53,142 nt of DNA from NCBI GenBank assembly GCA_035294725.1, contig DATGKK010000092.1:1-53142 (forward strand), given 5' to 3'. Position numbers and translations under genes: made by a program. The notes beneath the pieces were generated by a model. That model was not told where the DNA came from. It ran no database searches and saw nothing but the letters and a program-made list of their open reading frames with translations. Shown piece after piece: positions 24,326 to 32,424 of the stretch. This DNA comes from DATGKK01 sp035294725 (lineage in GTDB: Bacteria > Actinomycetota > Acidimicrobiia > Acidimicrobiales > Bog-793). Position 1 is the first letter of the stretch. Each line of letters opens with the position of its first letter.

Positions 24326-25104
24326 GGCGCGCAGGCCCAGTCGACGAGCGCGGCCTTGAACTCCGCCGTGACGACTGCGGAGAGGTGGTCGCCCGGCACG
24401 ACGAGGCTGCGGGCCCGTTCGAGATGGGCGGCCACGGCAGCCGGGTCGCCGGCGAGAGTGTCGGCGCTGCCGTTCACGACGAGCGCCGGAAGGCGGATCC
24501 GCTCGATGAGCCCGGCCTCGAGCGGGGCACGGGCCCGCTGGATGGCGGCGAGGGCGAGGCGATCCTGGCGGGAGGCGTCGGCGAAGTTGCGGAACGCGAG
24601 CGCCGAGCGGTCCGTGATCGTGCTCGCGTCCTCGGCCTCGAGCGCCTCCGCGATCCGCTCGAAGGCGCGGTCGCGGTCGGACTGCACCCCGCCGAGGCCG
24701 ACCCCCCCGAGGAAGATCGAGCGCAGGCGGCGCTCCGGCTCCCCGGCGGCACCTCCCGCTACCTGGATCGTGACGAAGGCGCCCATCGAGTAGCCGGCCA
24801 TGTCGACCGAGTCGAGCCCGAGGTGGTCGAGCAGCGCGGTGACGTCGCGGGCCATCGCATGGCCGCCGTAGGCCGCCGGGTCGTGGGGGTGGTCCGAGCG
24901 GCCGTGGCCCCGGGCGTCGACGAGCACGACCCGGCGCCCTGCCTCGGCGAGCGCGTTCGCAAGGCCGGGCCGCCGCCAATTCAGCTCCGAGGTGGAGGCG
25001 AACCCGTGGTGGAGCAGGACTGCCCGTCCCGGAAGCTCCTCGCCGATCACCTCGTAGGCGATCTCGAGCCCGTCGAAGGACGCAAAACGCCCGCTTGCTC
25101 CCAT
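24322..25104 (-). CDS. Alpha/beta hydrolase
   Basis: 260-residue hydrolase of the alpha/beta fold. HHGFASTS is the oxyanion strand (H-G), VVLVDARGHGRSDHP the usual D-x-R-G-x-G-x-S motif, nucleophile Ser in MAGYSMGAF near residue 105, acid Asp in NGSADTLAG, and His in VPGDHLSAV. ATG at 25104 is preferred over GTG 25107 because GGAGG lies 4 nt upstream. Next gene overlaps by 4 bp. Together with the enoyl-CoA hydratase this may be a small acyl/thioester catabolic module; substrate unknown. Confidence 0.87.
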   Translation of the reverse strand: MGASGRFASFDGLEIAYEVIGEELPGRAVLLHHGFASTSELNWRRPGLANALAEAGRRVVLVDARGHGRSDHPHDPAAYGGHAMARDVTALLDHLGLDSVDMAGYSMGAFVTIQVAGGAAGEPERRLRSIFLGGVGLGGVQSDRDRAFERIAEALEAEDASTITDRSALAFRNFADASRQDRLALAAIQRARAPLEAGLIERIRLPALVVNGSADTLAGDPAAVAAHLERARSLVVPGDHLSAVVTAEFKAALVDWACAP

Positions 25105-25142
25105 CACACCTCCCTCTCGCTCGTGCCCGCCGCGGCCGGCTG

Positions 25143-25913
25143 TCAGTCGAGCGCGATCCGGATCCTCTTGTTGCCCTTGCCCTTCGACTCGGTCTTCACG
25201 ACCCGCACCGGGCCGACCTCGGCCGTCGAGCGGACATGCGTGCCGCCGTCCGCCTGCTTGTCGAGGCCCACGATGTCGACGATACGGACGCGGGTCACGT
25301 ACTCGGGCACGAGGTTCGCCTTGGTCCGGATGAGATCGGGGTCCACCGCGGCGGCCCCGGCGTCGAGGTAGCTCACCGCGACCGGGCGGTCCGCCGCCAC
25401 CTCCTCGTTCACCCGCTGCTCCACGGCGGCCCCGAAGCCCTCCGGCAGGGGGTCGAACTCGAAGTCCATCCGTGCCGACAGCGGCTCCATGTTCCCTCCG
25501 GTCACGGCCGTCCGGTAGTCGTTCCAGATCACCCCGCAGAGGATGTGGAGCGCCGTGTGCGTGCGCATGAGCCGGTGCCGGCGCTCCCAGTCGATCGCGA
25601 GCTCGACCGTCTCGCCCACCCGCGGCAGCTCCCCTTCGAGGGTGTGCCAGACCACCTCGCCCTCGGAGCGGACGGCCGTCACGGCCGAGTTGCCAAAAAA
25701 GCCCAGGTCGTGGGGCTGGCCCCCGCCCGTCGGGTAGAAGACGGTCCGGTCGACAGCGACCCGGCCGGTCTCGACATCGACGGCGACCACCTCCGCCTCG
25801 GCCGTCGCCAGGTAGGCATCGTCGAGGTAGAGCCGGATCGTCGGCGGCAGTCCGGCCCCGCTCTCGGGTCGGGCGGGGCCGGGGGCGGCGGGCGGGCTGT
25901 CAGCGGTTCCCAT
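25143..25913 (-). CDS. AlaX-type alanyl-tRNA editing protein
   Basis: Free-standing editing domain that hydrolyses mischarged Ser-tRNA(Ala)/Gly-tRNA(Ala). 256 residues, AlaX-M length. DRTVFYPTGGGQPHDLGFF is the typical N-terminal glycine-rich motif; HTALH provides the first two zinc-binding His; the second half of the zinc site reads QADGGTHVRSTAEVG, with His present but Asp where the common motif has Cys (CGGTH). The C-terminus KTESKGKGNKRIRI is typical. A CACCAT hexamer 6 nt before the ATG may be a leaderless -10. Same strand as the hydrolase downstream (38-bp gap). Confidence 0.85.
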   Translation of the reverse strand: MGTADSPPAAPGPARPESGAGLPPTIRLYLDDAYLATAEAEVVAVDVETGRVAVDRTVFYPTGGGQPHDLGFFGNSAVTAVRSEGEVVWHTLEGELPRVGETVELAIDWERRHRLMRTHTALHILCGVIWNDYRTAVTGGNMEPLSARMDFEFDPLPEGFGAAVEQRVNEEVAADRPVAVSYLDAGAAAVDPDLIRTKANLVPEYVTRVRIVDIVGLDKQADGGTHVRSTAEVGPVRVVKTESKGKGNKRIRIALD

Positions 25914-26015
25914 CCCGGCATGGTGCCTCGCCGGGAAGGGGCGGCGCTAGCGGGTGCCCTCCCGGGGCGCGGGTCCAGTGGACCGGCGGCTTCGCGCCCA
26001 CGGTGGGCCGCAAGC

Positions 26016-26978
26016 TCAGTGGCGGAGGTCGAGCAGGAGCTTGCCCTCGACCTCGCGCCGGGCGAGCCGGTCGAGCGCCTCGTTCACCTCGTCGAGGCCG
26101 AGCACGTCATCGACCACGACCTCGAGGCGGCCGTCCCGGAGCGCCGCCAGGCTGTCCCGCATGCCGCGGGCGAGGGCCTCCGGAGGCTCGATCAGGCCGC
26201 CATAGCCGAGCACCCGAAGCCCCTTGCGGTAGAGGAGCTGGAGCGGGAGCACCCCGGTGGGCTCGGCCGAGGTGCCGAACAGGACGAGCCGGCCCCGCTC
26301 GGCCATCGCCTCCACCGCGACGCCCGTGAACGGCCCGCCGAGGGGGTCGAACACGGCCGTGGGCCGGAAGCCGGCGAGGCCGTCCCTGAGCGCCGCCGCG
26401 TCGCCGGTCATGACCCGGTCGGCACCCCGTGCGGCCACGAACGGGACCTTCGCGGCTGCCCCGCAGTGGCCGACGATCTCGGCCCCGATGCGGTGGCAGG
26501 CCGAGACGACGATGCTCCCCACGCCCCCGCTCGCCCCGAGGACGAGGACCCGGTCGTCGGCCGCCACCTCCGCCAGCTCAGTGACGCAGCGCCAGGCGGT
26601 CGTGCCCGCCACCCCCATGGCGGCAGCGAGGTCGAGCCCCACGCCCTCGGGCACCTCGACGAGCCGGTCAGCCCGCACTACGGCATGGGTGGCGAACAGC
26701 CCGTCGCCCGCGCCGGCGAGGGCGCCCCGGTTGGCCAGCACCGGGCGCTCGGCAGTGCCCGTCCTCACGATGCCGGAGGCCTCCGAGCCCGGCGTGCGCG
26801 GCAGCGGCAGTTCGGCCGCCACCCGGCCGAGGACCTGGTAACGGTCGACGGGGTTCACCCCGGCGTAGGCGAGCTCGACGAGGGCTTCCCCCTCCCCCGG
26901 GTCGGCGAGCTCCACCTGCTCCACGCGCAGCGCCTCCCCGTGCGCGACGAGGCGCGCGGCGCGGGCCGTGATCGTCAC
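26016..26978 (-). CDS. Medium-chain dehydrogenase/reductase, quinone-oxidoreductase-like
   Basis: 320-residue NAD(P)H-dependent reductase of the zinc-free MDR group. GroES-like half: ELAYAGVNPVDRYQVLGR, LPRTPGSEASGIV; cofactor half: AAAMGVAGTTAWRCV, then the Rossmann motif VLVLGASGGVGSIVVSAC. C-terminal VVDDVLGLDEVNEALDRL and EGKLLLDL are typical. Zinc-ligand Cys/His of alcohol dehydrogenases are missing. GTG at 26978 has GAGG 8 nt upstream; GTG at 26987 is possible. Head of the minus-strand group that continues with alaX after 102 bp. Substrate probably an alpha,beta-unsaturated carbonyl or quinone, by family. Confidence 0.87.
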   Translation of the reverse strand: MTITARAARLVAHGEALRVEQVELADPGEGEALVELAYAGVNPVDRYQVLGRVAAELPLPRTPGSEASGIVRTGTAERPVLANRGALAGAGDGLFATHAVVRADRLVEVPEGVGLDLAAAMGVAGTTAWRCVTELAEVAADDRVLVLGASGGVGSIVVSACHRIGAEIVGHCGAAAKVPFVAARGADRVMTGDAAALRDGLAGFRPTAVFDPLGGPFTGVAVEAMAERGRLVLFGTSAEPTGVLPLQLLYRKGLRVLGYGGLIEPPEALARGMRDSLAALRDGRLEVVVDDVLGLDEVNEALDRLARREVEGKLLLDLRH

Positions 26979-27088
26979 CGCCGGCACCTCACTGCGTTGC
27001 CGGCAGCCCGAGCACGGCCCGGGCGCCCCGGCACGGCGCGCCATGGCCCAGCCAGCTTCTCGCCGCACCTCGGCTCCACGAGACCAGG

Positions 27089-27195
27089 GTCGCAGCTCCG
27101 CCGGCGGTGGGCAAGCCATGACGGGAGGACGATGGCGGCGACGGCACAAAGGCTCGCCGTCGCAGCTCCGCCGGCGGTGGGCAAGCCATGACGGG
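27089..27195. repeat. Two identical 37-bp repeats separated by a unique 33-bp spacer
   Basis: Copies at 27089-27125 and 27159-27195 are identical over 37 bp, beginning GTCGCAGCTCCGCC and ending AAGCCATGACGGG, and diverge immediately on both sides. The centre contains the perfect palindrome CCGCCGGCGG. The 33 bp between the copies and the 33 bp before the first copy are unrelated, so this is not a simple tandem duplication. Dimensions resemble one CRISPR unit but there are only two copies, no cas gene in the window and no clear hairpin ends. Lies in the gap between the MDR gene and lepB. Confidence 0.75.
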
Positions 27196-27228
27196 GTTCC
27201 TGCCGCCTGAGCCCGGCGGTGCGCCGAC

Positions 27229-27234
27229 TAACCT
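27229..27234 (+). promoter_or_regulatory. Candidate leaderless promoter -10 (TAACCT) for lepB
   Basis: TAACCT ends 8 nt before GTG 27243; no Shine-Dalgarno in the gap. The same hexamer is used before two other genes in this window (30130, 30839). Confidence 0.5.
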
Positions 27235-27242
27235 CGCCCGTC

Positions 27243-27911
27243 GTGACCAGCGGCGGAAGCGGCACCGCTCCCACGGCCGGAGAGGCCCCCGAGCGCTCGG
27301 CCGCCGGCCCCGGTAGCAGCACTCAGGCCGGTGCGGCCCCGCCAGGCCAGCGAGGAGGCGCCGCTCCCCCGGGCCGCTCGATCGCGAGGCGGCTCGTGCC
27401 GTGGGCGGCCGTCCTCGTGGTGGCGGCCGTGCTCGCCGTCATCCTGCGGCTCTTTTTCTTCCAGACCTTTTTCGTGCCGAGCTCCTCGATGGAGCCCACG
27501 CTCATGGTCGGGGACCGGATGCTCGTCCTCAAATTCGACATTGGCGCCATCCACCGGGGCGAGATCATCGTGTTCCACCGCCCTCCCGGCGACCATCTCG
27601 ACCCCACGGACGAGGACCTCGTGAAGCGGGTCATCGGCCTGCCCGGGGAGACGATCTACTCGAAGGGCAACACGGTCTACATCGACGGCAAGCCCATCGC
27701 CGAGCCGTGGCTGCCGAAGGGGGAGCCGCTCGGCAGGCCGATCCCCTTCCTCAGGATCCCGAGGAACGAGTACTTCGTGATGGGCGACAACCGGCCCGTC
27801 TCCTACGACAGCCGCTACTGGACCCCGCACTTCGTCCCCCGCTCGGACATCATCGGCGAGGTCATCCTCGTCTTCTGGCGGAACGGCCACCCCTGGTTCA
27901 AGCCGTTCTGA
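27243..27911 (+). CDS. lepB: Signal peptidase I
   Basis: Membrane-bound serine protease that removes signal peptides of Sec/Tat-exported proteins. 222 residues. A disordered Ala/Gly/Pro-rich N-terminus (1-45) precedes a single TM helix (VPWAAVLVVAAVLAVILRLF), then the catalytic Ser82 in FVPSSSMEPTL, substrate-cleft VGDRMLVLKF, general base Lys128 in DLVKRVIGLPGE, and MGDNRPVSYDSRYW near the end; all S26 boxes are in order. GTG 27243 fits the leaderless hexamer; an earlier in-frame GTG at 27219 would be upstream of the -10. Ends in a hairpin shared with the convergent amidohydrolase gene. Confidence 0.93.
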   Translation: MTSGGSGTAPTAGEAPERSAAGPGSSTQAGAAPPGQRGGAAPPGRSIARRLVPWAAVLVVAAVLAVILRLFFFQTFFVPSSSMEPTLMVGDRMLVLKFDIGAIHRGEIIVFHRPPGDHLDPTDEDLVKRVIGLPGETIYSKGNTVYIDGKPIAEPWLPKGEPLGRPIPFLRIPRNEYFVMGDNRPVSYDSRYWTPHFVPRSDIIGEVILVFWRNGHPWFKPF

Positions 27912-27938
27912 GCCGGCTGCGCCGCCGGGCTCGGCTCA
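27909..27938. terminator. Convergent hairpin embedding both stop codons
   Basis: TGAGCCG (27909-27915) pairs perfectly with CGGCTCA (27932-27938), loop 16 nt. The left arm begins with the lepB stop and the right arm ends with the complement of the amidohydrolase stop. Symmetric, GC-rich, no T-run. Confidence 0.4.
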
Positions 27939-29141
27939 GGCCGCGACCGGGAGGCGATCCCCCATGAGCTCGGCGAAGTTCCCGGACCAAAAGGCGTCGC
28001 AGGCGTCCGCCCCGGTGCCGTGCAGGGAGGCCTCGAAGCGCTCGATCGGCCTCCGGCCTCCTTCCACGTGGGGGTAGTCGGAGGAGAACATACAGATCTT
28101 CGGGCCCGACTGCTCGATGATCCAGCCGACGTCCTCGGTGGGGTAGGGGGTGAAGCGTACCTGCCGCTCGACGTACTCGGTCGGTCGCAGCGAGAGAGCC
28201 CGGAGCCGCTCCTCGTGGCGGGCGAATGCCTCGACGGCCGCCTCCATCTGCCGGGTCCACGACGGGACCCAGATGGCGCCCTGCTCCATCACGCCGAACT
28301 TGAGCCGCGCGAAGCGCTCGAGGACGCCGTCGAAGATCATGGTGGCGAGCGTCTGGGCCGGCGGCGCCGGGATGCCCATGTAGTCGACGGAGCGGAAGTT
28401 CTCCTCGCCGCCGTGGAAGTCGGGAGGGACCGGCAGACCGTTCACGAAGTAGCTGCGGTCGATGAGGTCGCCCGTGCCGCCCACGTGGAAGACCACCGGG
28501 ATCCCTGCGTCCTGCGCGGTGGCCCAGACCGGGTCGAGCCCGATGTGGCTCGGCGAGTGGCCCGGAGGGCAGCCCGAGGCGACGAGCAGCGCCGCCGCCC
28601 CCGCCGCGACGGCCTCCTCGGCCATTTGACGCGCCCGGTCGAAGTCGGCGAGCGGCACGTAGCAGGTGGGGAGGAGGCGCTCGTCGACCGAGCAGAACTC
28701 CACTATCCCCCGGTTGTGCGCCCGGGCGGCGCCGTAGGCGAGCTCGAGGTCTCCTCCGTGCTCGAGATCGTGCAGGCGGCGGTTGTGGAACGTGTTGAAC
28801 ACGAGCTGGCTGGAGAACCCGAGAAGATCGAGCGCCCGCGGCCGGTCCTCGGCGAGGAAGGAGCCGGTGGCGGCGAAGTTCTTGCGCGCCATGATCTCGG
28901 CGGCCTCGTTCGCCCGGTACTCGGCGGAGCGGTGGCGAGCCGCCAGCCGCTCGAACGCGGCCACGAGGTCGCCCTGCTGCTCGCTCGGATCTCCCGTCTG
29001 GCGGAGCTCGTTCCCGCCCGGGTACCGGAGCGGCTCGAGCCGGTCCCTGATGCCAGGATCGGCATGGTCGATGAGCCAGTTCGGCGTCTCCATGATGTGG
29101 GCATCCGCGTCGTGGACCAGGCGACCCTCGTTGTAGGCCAT
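27936..29141 (-). CDS. Amidohydrolase-2 family protein (ACMSD-like TIM barrel)
   Basis: 401-residue metal-dependent hydrolase/decarboxylase. Starts with the D-x-H metal motif (VHDADAHIME), has the barrel His in IPVVFHVGGTGD and the late Asp in CMFSSDYPHVEGG, the pattern of amidohydrolase-2 enzymes such as aminocarboxymuconate semialdehyde decarboxylase and many actinobacterial homologues of unknown substrate. ATG at 29141 is preceded by TAGCTT with a 7-nt gap. Divergent from the SAM hydroxide adenosyltransferase gene (81 bp between starts), convergent with lepB. Confidence 0.87.
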   Translation of the reverse strand: MAYNEGRLVHDADAHIMETPNWLIDHADPGIRDRLEPLRYPGGNELRQTGDPSEQQGDLVAAFERLAARHRSAEYRANEAAEIMARKNFAATGSFLAEDRPRALDLLGFSSQLVFNTFHNRRLHDLEHGGDLELAYGAARAHNRGIVEFCSVDERLLPTCYVPLADFDRARQMAEEAVAAGAAALLVASGCPPGHSPSHIGLDPVWATAQDAGIPVVFHVGGTGDLIDRSYFVNGLPVPPDFHGGEENFRSVDYMGIPAPPAQTLATMIFDGVLERFARLKFGVMEQGAIWVPSWTRQMEAAVEAFARHEERLRALSLRPTEYVERQVRFTPYPTEDVGWIIEQSGPKICMFSSDYPHVEGGRRPIERFEASLHGTGADACDAFWSGNFAELMGDRLPVAA

Positions 29142-29148
29142 GGCGACG

Positions 29149-29154
29149 AAGCTA
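29149..29154 (-). promoter_or_regulatory. Candidate leaderless promoter -10 (TAGCTT)
   Basis: Minus-strand TAGCTT, 7 nt before the amidohydrolase ATG at 29141, no Shine-Dalgarno. Confidence 0.5.
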
Positions 29155-29209
29155 CTGCGGGCCGGGGCCGAGCGGCAGGGGCCGGCTTGACCGGCCGTGG
29201 GAGCGCCGG

Positions 29210-29215
29210 TCTAAT
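29210..29215 (+). promoter_or_regulatory. Candidate leaderless promoter -10 (TCTAAT)
   Basis: TCTAAT lies 7 nt before GTG 29223. It breaks the TAnnnT rule at position 2, but spacing and absence of a Shine-Dalgarno match the other sites. Confidence 0.35.
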
Positions 29216-29222
29216 CGTCGAG

Positions 29223-30077
29223 GTGACCCACGATCCGGCCGCCGTCCCTGGCAGCGGGTACGGCCTCGTCACCCTCGTGACCGACTACGGGCCGAGCGGA
29301 GGCTTCGTCGGCGCCCTCCACGCCGTCATCGACGCCATCCTGGCCGAGCACGGCCGCAACGACGTGCGGATCGTCGACCTCGACCACTCGATCCCGCCCC
29401 AGGACGTGCTGCTCGGAGCGCTTCGCATGGAGCGGATGCAGCGCTACGTGCGAGCTGGCGTCCACGTCGGCGTCGTCGACCCGGGCGTGGGGACGAGCCG
29501 GCGCGCCCTTGCCATCGCGGCCGGGGCGAGCGTGCTCGTCGGCCCTGACAACGGGCTCCTCCTCTTCGCGGCGGAGGCCGCCGGCGGGATCGAGCAGGTC
29601 GTGTCGCTCGCGCGCCACGGCCTCGACCACCCCGCCGCCACCTTCGACGGCCGCGACCTTTTCGCCCCGGCGGCGGCCCACCTCGCAGCGGGCATGGCGC
29701 TCGCGGAGCTCGGTCCCACGCTCGACCCGGACACCCTCGTGCGCATCGAGCGCCCGGCACCACAGCAGCTGGAGGGTGGCGAGCTCGGCCTCCTCGTCGT
29801 GCAGATCGACGGGTTCGGCAACGTCCAGTTCGCCGCCGGCGCAGAAGTGCTCGGGAACCTCGGGGGGCTTGGCGTCCTCCTCGAGCTCTCGGCCGGGGAG
29901 CACCGCCTCGCGGTGCCGGCCCGGCGCACCTTCGGCGACGTCGCGCCCGGCCAGCCGGTGCTGCTGGTCGACAGCGACGGCTGCCTCGCCCTCTCGGTCA
30001 ACCGGGGCCGGGCCGACCGCCTCCTCGGCGGGCTCCACGCCCGCGACGTCGTGCGCCTCGCCCCGTGGGGCGACTAG
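29223..30077 (+). CDS. SAM hydroxide adenosyltransferase (DUF62 family)
   Basis: Hydrolyses S-adenosylmethionine to adenosine and methionine; same fold as fluorinase/chlorinase. 284 residues. Family motifs in order: VTLVTDYGPSGGFVG near residue 15, DLDHSIPPQDV, VHVGVVDPGVGTSRRAL (Asp and Gly around SAM), VGPDNGLL, ATFDGRDLFAPAAAHLA, and QIDGFGNVQ in the C-terminal beta domain. Halogenase-specific insertion is absent, so the hydroxide-transferring type is more likely than a halogenase. GTG 29223 follows a TCTAAT hexamer. Divergent from the amidohydrolase. Confidence 0.9.
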   Translation: MTHDPAAVPGSGYGLVTLVTDYGPSGGFVGALHAVIDAILAEHGRNDVRIVDLDHSIPPQDVLLGALRMERMQRYVRAGVHVGVVDPGVGTSRRALAIAAGASVLVGPDNGLLLFAAEAAGGIEQVVSLARHGLDHPAATFDGRDLFAPAAAHLAAGMALAELGPTLDPDTLVRIERPAPQQLEGGELGLLVVQIDGFGNVQFAAGAEVLGNLGGLGVLLELSAGEHRLAVPARRTFGDVAPGQPVLLVDSDGCLALSVNRGRADRLLGGLHARDVVRLAPWGD

Positions 30078-30129
30078 CTCCGGCCGCGGGTGCGGCCGGC
30101 GAGGGCCGGTGATCGAGCCCTTTCAGAAG

Positions 30130-30135
30130 TAACCT
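30130..30135 (+). promoter_or_regulatory. Candidate leaderless promoter -10 (TAACCT)
   Basis: TAACCT with an 8-nt gap to ATG 30144 and no Shine-Dalgarno. Confidence 0.5.
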
Positions 30136-30143
30136 CCGGCGTA

Positions 30144-30821
30144 ATGGCACTCGCCCGCTTCAAGGACCTGTGCATCGACGCCGCCGACCCCGACGTCCTC
30201 GGACCGTTCTGGGCGGCGGTGCTCGGGCGCACCTACGAGCGGCGAGAGGACGGCGGCCTCCTCCTCGGTCCCACGCCTGGGCACACGATCTGGCTCAACG
30301 CGGTCCCCGACGACAAGACGGTGAAGCACCGCGTCCACCTCGACATCTACTCCCGCCAGCTCGGCGAGCTGGAGCAGCTCGGTGCGAGCGTGCTCGACCG
30401 GGAGGCGGGCGGGGGGCGGTGGGCGGTGATGGCCGACCCGGAGGGCGGGGAGTTCTGCGCCTTCCTGCGTGCCGAGCTCCCCGACGAGCGGCTGCACGGG
30501 CTCGTGGTCGACTCTCGCGATCCGTTCCGCTCGGCCCGATGGTGGGCCGACGTCTACGGGGCCGAGCTCGTCGAGCACGTGAACGAGGGGTACGCCACCG
30601 TCCAGCAGATCCCCGGCATGCCGATCGAGACCTTCGACTTCGTGCCGGTTCCGGAACCGAAGGCGGTGAAGAACCGGATCCACTGGGACGTGATCGTCCC
30701 CGCCCTCGACCCTCTCCTCGAGCGCGGAGCGACGGTCGTGCTCGCCGAGGGCGACGACCGAGGCTGGCACGTGCTCGCCGATCCCGAAGGCAACGAGTTC
30801 TGCGCCTTCGTGCGCCCCTGA
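30144..30821 (+). CDS. VOC-superfamily protein (two tandem glyoxalase-like domains)
   Basis: 225 residues made of two similar halves: residues about 5-110 (ALARFKDLCIDAADPDVLGP and following, ending ADPEGGEFCAFLR) and about 118-225 (VVDSRDPFRSARWWADVYGA, ending ADPEGNEFCAFVR). The repeated ADPEGxEFCAF strand is typical of actinobacterial glyoxalase-like VOC proteins. The first half keeps KHRVHLDIY and the second KNRIHWDVI, with His at the metal-ligand position. Enzymatic reaction unknown. Leaderless-type start. Confidence 0.85.
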   Translation: MALARFKDLCIDAADPDVLGPFWAAVLGRTYERREDGGLLLGPTPGHTIWLNAVPDDKTVKHRVHLDIYSRQLGELEQLGASVLDREAGGGRWAVMADPEGGEFCAFLRAELPDERLHGLVVDSRDPFRSARWWADVYGAELVEHVNEGYATVQQIPGMPIETFDFVPVPEPKAVKNRIHWDVIVPALDPLLERGATVVLAEGDDRGWHVLADPEGNEFCAFVRP

Positions 30822-30838
30822 CCGTGCCCACGGCGCCG

Positions 30839-30844
30839 TAACCT
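30839..30844 (+). promoter_or_regulatory. Candidate leaderless promoter -10 (TAACCT)
   Basis: TAACCT with a 7-nt gap to ATG 30852; no Shine-Dalgarno; lies 17 bp after the previous stop codon. Confidence 0.55.
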
Positions 30845-30851
30845 GATCCCG

Positions 30852-31160
30852 ATGTCGATGATCCCGCCCACCGACACGCTCGAGCGCACCACCACCGAGA
30901 CGGTCATCCGCGACAGCCGGTCCGAGGGCGAGCACGAGCGCATGTCGCACATCGTCCTCGAGGGGTTCCACCCCGACGAGGAGGGCGGCGAGTTCATCTC
31001 GGCCGGCCCGAGCGTCGTCGAGGGCATCGTGAACGGCACGCCGGTGCGGGCGCTGTGCGGCAAGACGTGGGTCCCGAGCCGGGACCCCAAGCGCTACCCG
31101 CTCTGCCCGACCTGCAAGGAGATCGCCCAGCAGATGGGCTGGGACGTCCCGGTCGCCTGA
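30852..31160 (+). CDS. DUF3039 family protein
   Basis: 102-residue conserved actinobacterial protein of unknown function. Core is EHERMSHIVLEGFHPDEEGG followed by EGIVNGTPVRALCGKTWVPS and the zinc-ribbon-like pair CGKTW and PLCPTCKEIA (Cys at about 69, 85 and 88), probably a metal-binding site. The acidic, polar N-terminus (1-28) is likely disordered. Start is a clean leaderless case. The gene is a lineage marker for Actinomycetota. Confidence 0.87.
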   Translation: MSMIPPTDTLERTTTETVIRDSRSEGEHERMSHIVLEGFHPDEEGGEFISAGPSVVEGIVNGTPVRALCGKTWVPSRDPKRYPLCPTCKEIAQQMGWDVPVA

Positions 31161-31212
31161 GCGGCGCCCGCCTCGGCATCGATCGCGGCCACCGCCCACC
31201 GCAGCGCTGAGG

Positions 31213-32424
31213 TCAGCCCGAGCCCTGCAGGGGACGGGGGCGCCCTTGCGAGCCTGCGGCGGCGCCGAGCGCGACCCGCCGGACGATCTCCTCGAGGAGC
31301 TCGGGCGAGGTCCCCATGTTGAGGCGGGCATGGCCCCTCCCCGGCTCGCCGAAGCCGAGGCCCGAGGTGAGCGCGACTCTGCCCCTCTCGAGCAGGACCG
31401 CGGCAGGGTCGTCGCCGAGCCCCGCCCCTCCGGTGCCGCCCACCCCGCCGAAGTCGAGCCAGACGAGGTAGGAGGCTTCGGGGCGCACCGCTCGGATCCC
31501 CGGGACGGCCTCCGGCAGGAGCGAGGCAAGCAGCCGGCGGTTCTCCGCGAGCTGGCCGACCACGGCTCGCAGCCAGGCGTGCGCCTCGGGGTGGGTGTAG
31601 GCCGCGACCGTGCCCGCCACACCGGGCTGGCTCGGGAACAGCGCCTCCCACCGCCCGTTGATCACGGCCGAGAGCTCAGCCGAGCCGGCGACGGCGAGCC
31701 CGCACTTGAGCCCCGGGATGTTCCAGCCCTTCGAGGCGGACTGGAAGACGACGGCCCGCTTCGTGGCCGGATGGTCGAGCGAGAGGAACGGCACGAACTC
31801 CGCTCCTTCCATGACGAGGGGTGCATGGATCTCGTCCACGAGCACCAGCACGTCGTGGCGGGCGCAAACCTCGGCGACGTCGAGCAGCTCGCGGCGGCTC
31901 CAGACCCGGCCGAGCGGGTTGTGGGGGCTGCAGAGCAGGTACGCCGCCACCGACGGGTCGGCAAGCGCCGCCTCGAGGGCCTCGAGGTCGAGAAGGTGGC
32001 GGCCGGGTGTGTCCTCACGAAGCGGCACCGGCACGAGGCGGCGCTCGGCGTGCTCGACCCGGAAGAAGAACGGCGGGTAGACGGGCGGGTTGATGACGAC
32101 GCCTGAGCCCGGCGGCGTGCACGCCCCGAGCACGACCGCGACCCCCGTCATCACGTCGGCGACGGCGTGCACCCGGCCCGGTTCCACCTCCCACTCCCAC
32201 CAGGCGCGGGCGAAGGAGGCGAACGCATCGCCGAGGGCGGCGGGGTGGGGATAGCCGAGGTCGCTCCGCTCGATCACCGCAGCGGCGGCCCGGCGGATCG
32301 GCTCGGCCACGTCGAAGTCCATCTCGGCGATGAAGGCCGGCACGACGTCGGGGGGATGGGCTGCCCATTTCTCACTCGTCCGGCGCCGCAGGACGTCGGG
32401 CGAGCACTCGCCGATCTCAGGCAC
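31213..32424 (-). CDS. MalY/PatB-like PLP-dependent C-S lyase (aminotransferase class I/II fold)
   Basis: 403-residue PLP enzyme, probably a cystathionine beta-lyase. N-terminal KWAAHPPDVVPAFIAEMDFD with the M-D-F pattern of MalY/PatB, SDLGYPHP, PPVYPPFFFRVEHAERR, LLCSPHNPLGRVW, DEIHAPLV (Asp binding the pyridine N), and PLP-Lys in SASKGWNIPGLKCG. C-terminal HARLNMGTS contains the carboxylate-binding Arg. GTG start lies inside the end of the VOC gene (8-bp overlap), so it is co-translated with it. Provides homocysteine, or degrades sulfur amino acids; the CysE-like gene is a few kb away. Confidence 0.89.
   Translation of the reverse strand: MPEIGECSPDVLRRRTSEKWAAHPPDVVPAFIAEMDFDVAEPIRRAAAAVIERSDLGYPHPAALGDAFASFARAWWEWEVEPGRVHAVADVMTGVAVVLGACTPPGSGVVINPPVYPPFFFRVEHAERRLVPVPLREDTPGRHLLDLEALEAALADPSVAAYLLCSPHNPLGRVWSRRELLDVAEVCARHDVLVLVDEIHAPLVMEGAEFVPFLSLDHPATKRAVVFQSASKGWNIPGLKCGLAVAGSAELSAVINGRWEALFPSQPGVAGTVAAYTHPEAHAWLRAVVGQLAENRRLLASLLPEAVPGIRAVRPEASYLVWLDFGGVGGTGGAGLGDDPAAVLLERGRVALTSGLGFGEPGRGHARLNMGTSPELLEEIVRRVALGAAAGSQGRPRPLQGSG

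Noticed and set aside
27089..27195. CRISPR array
   Set aside because: Only two repeats, no cas genes, repeat ends not CRISPR-like; kept as an interspersed repeat instead.
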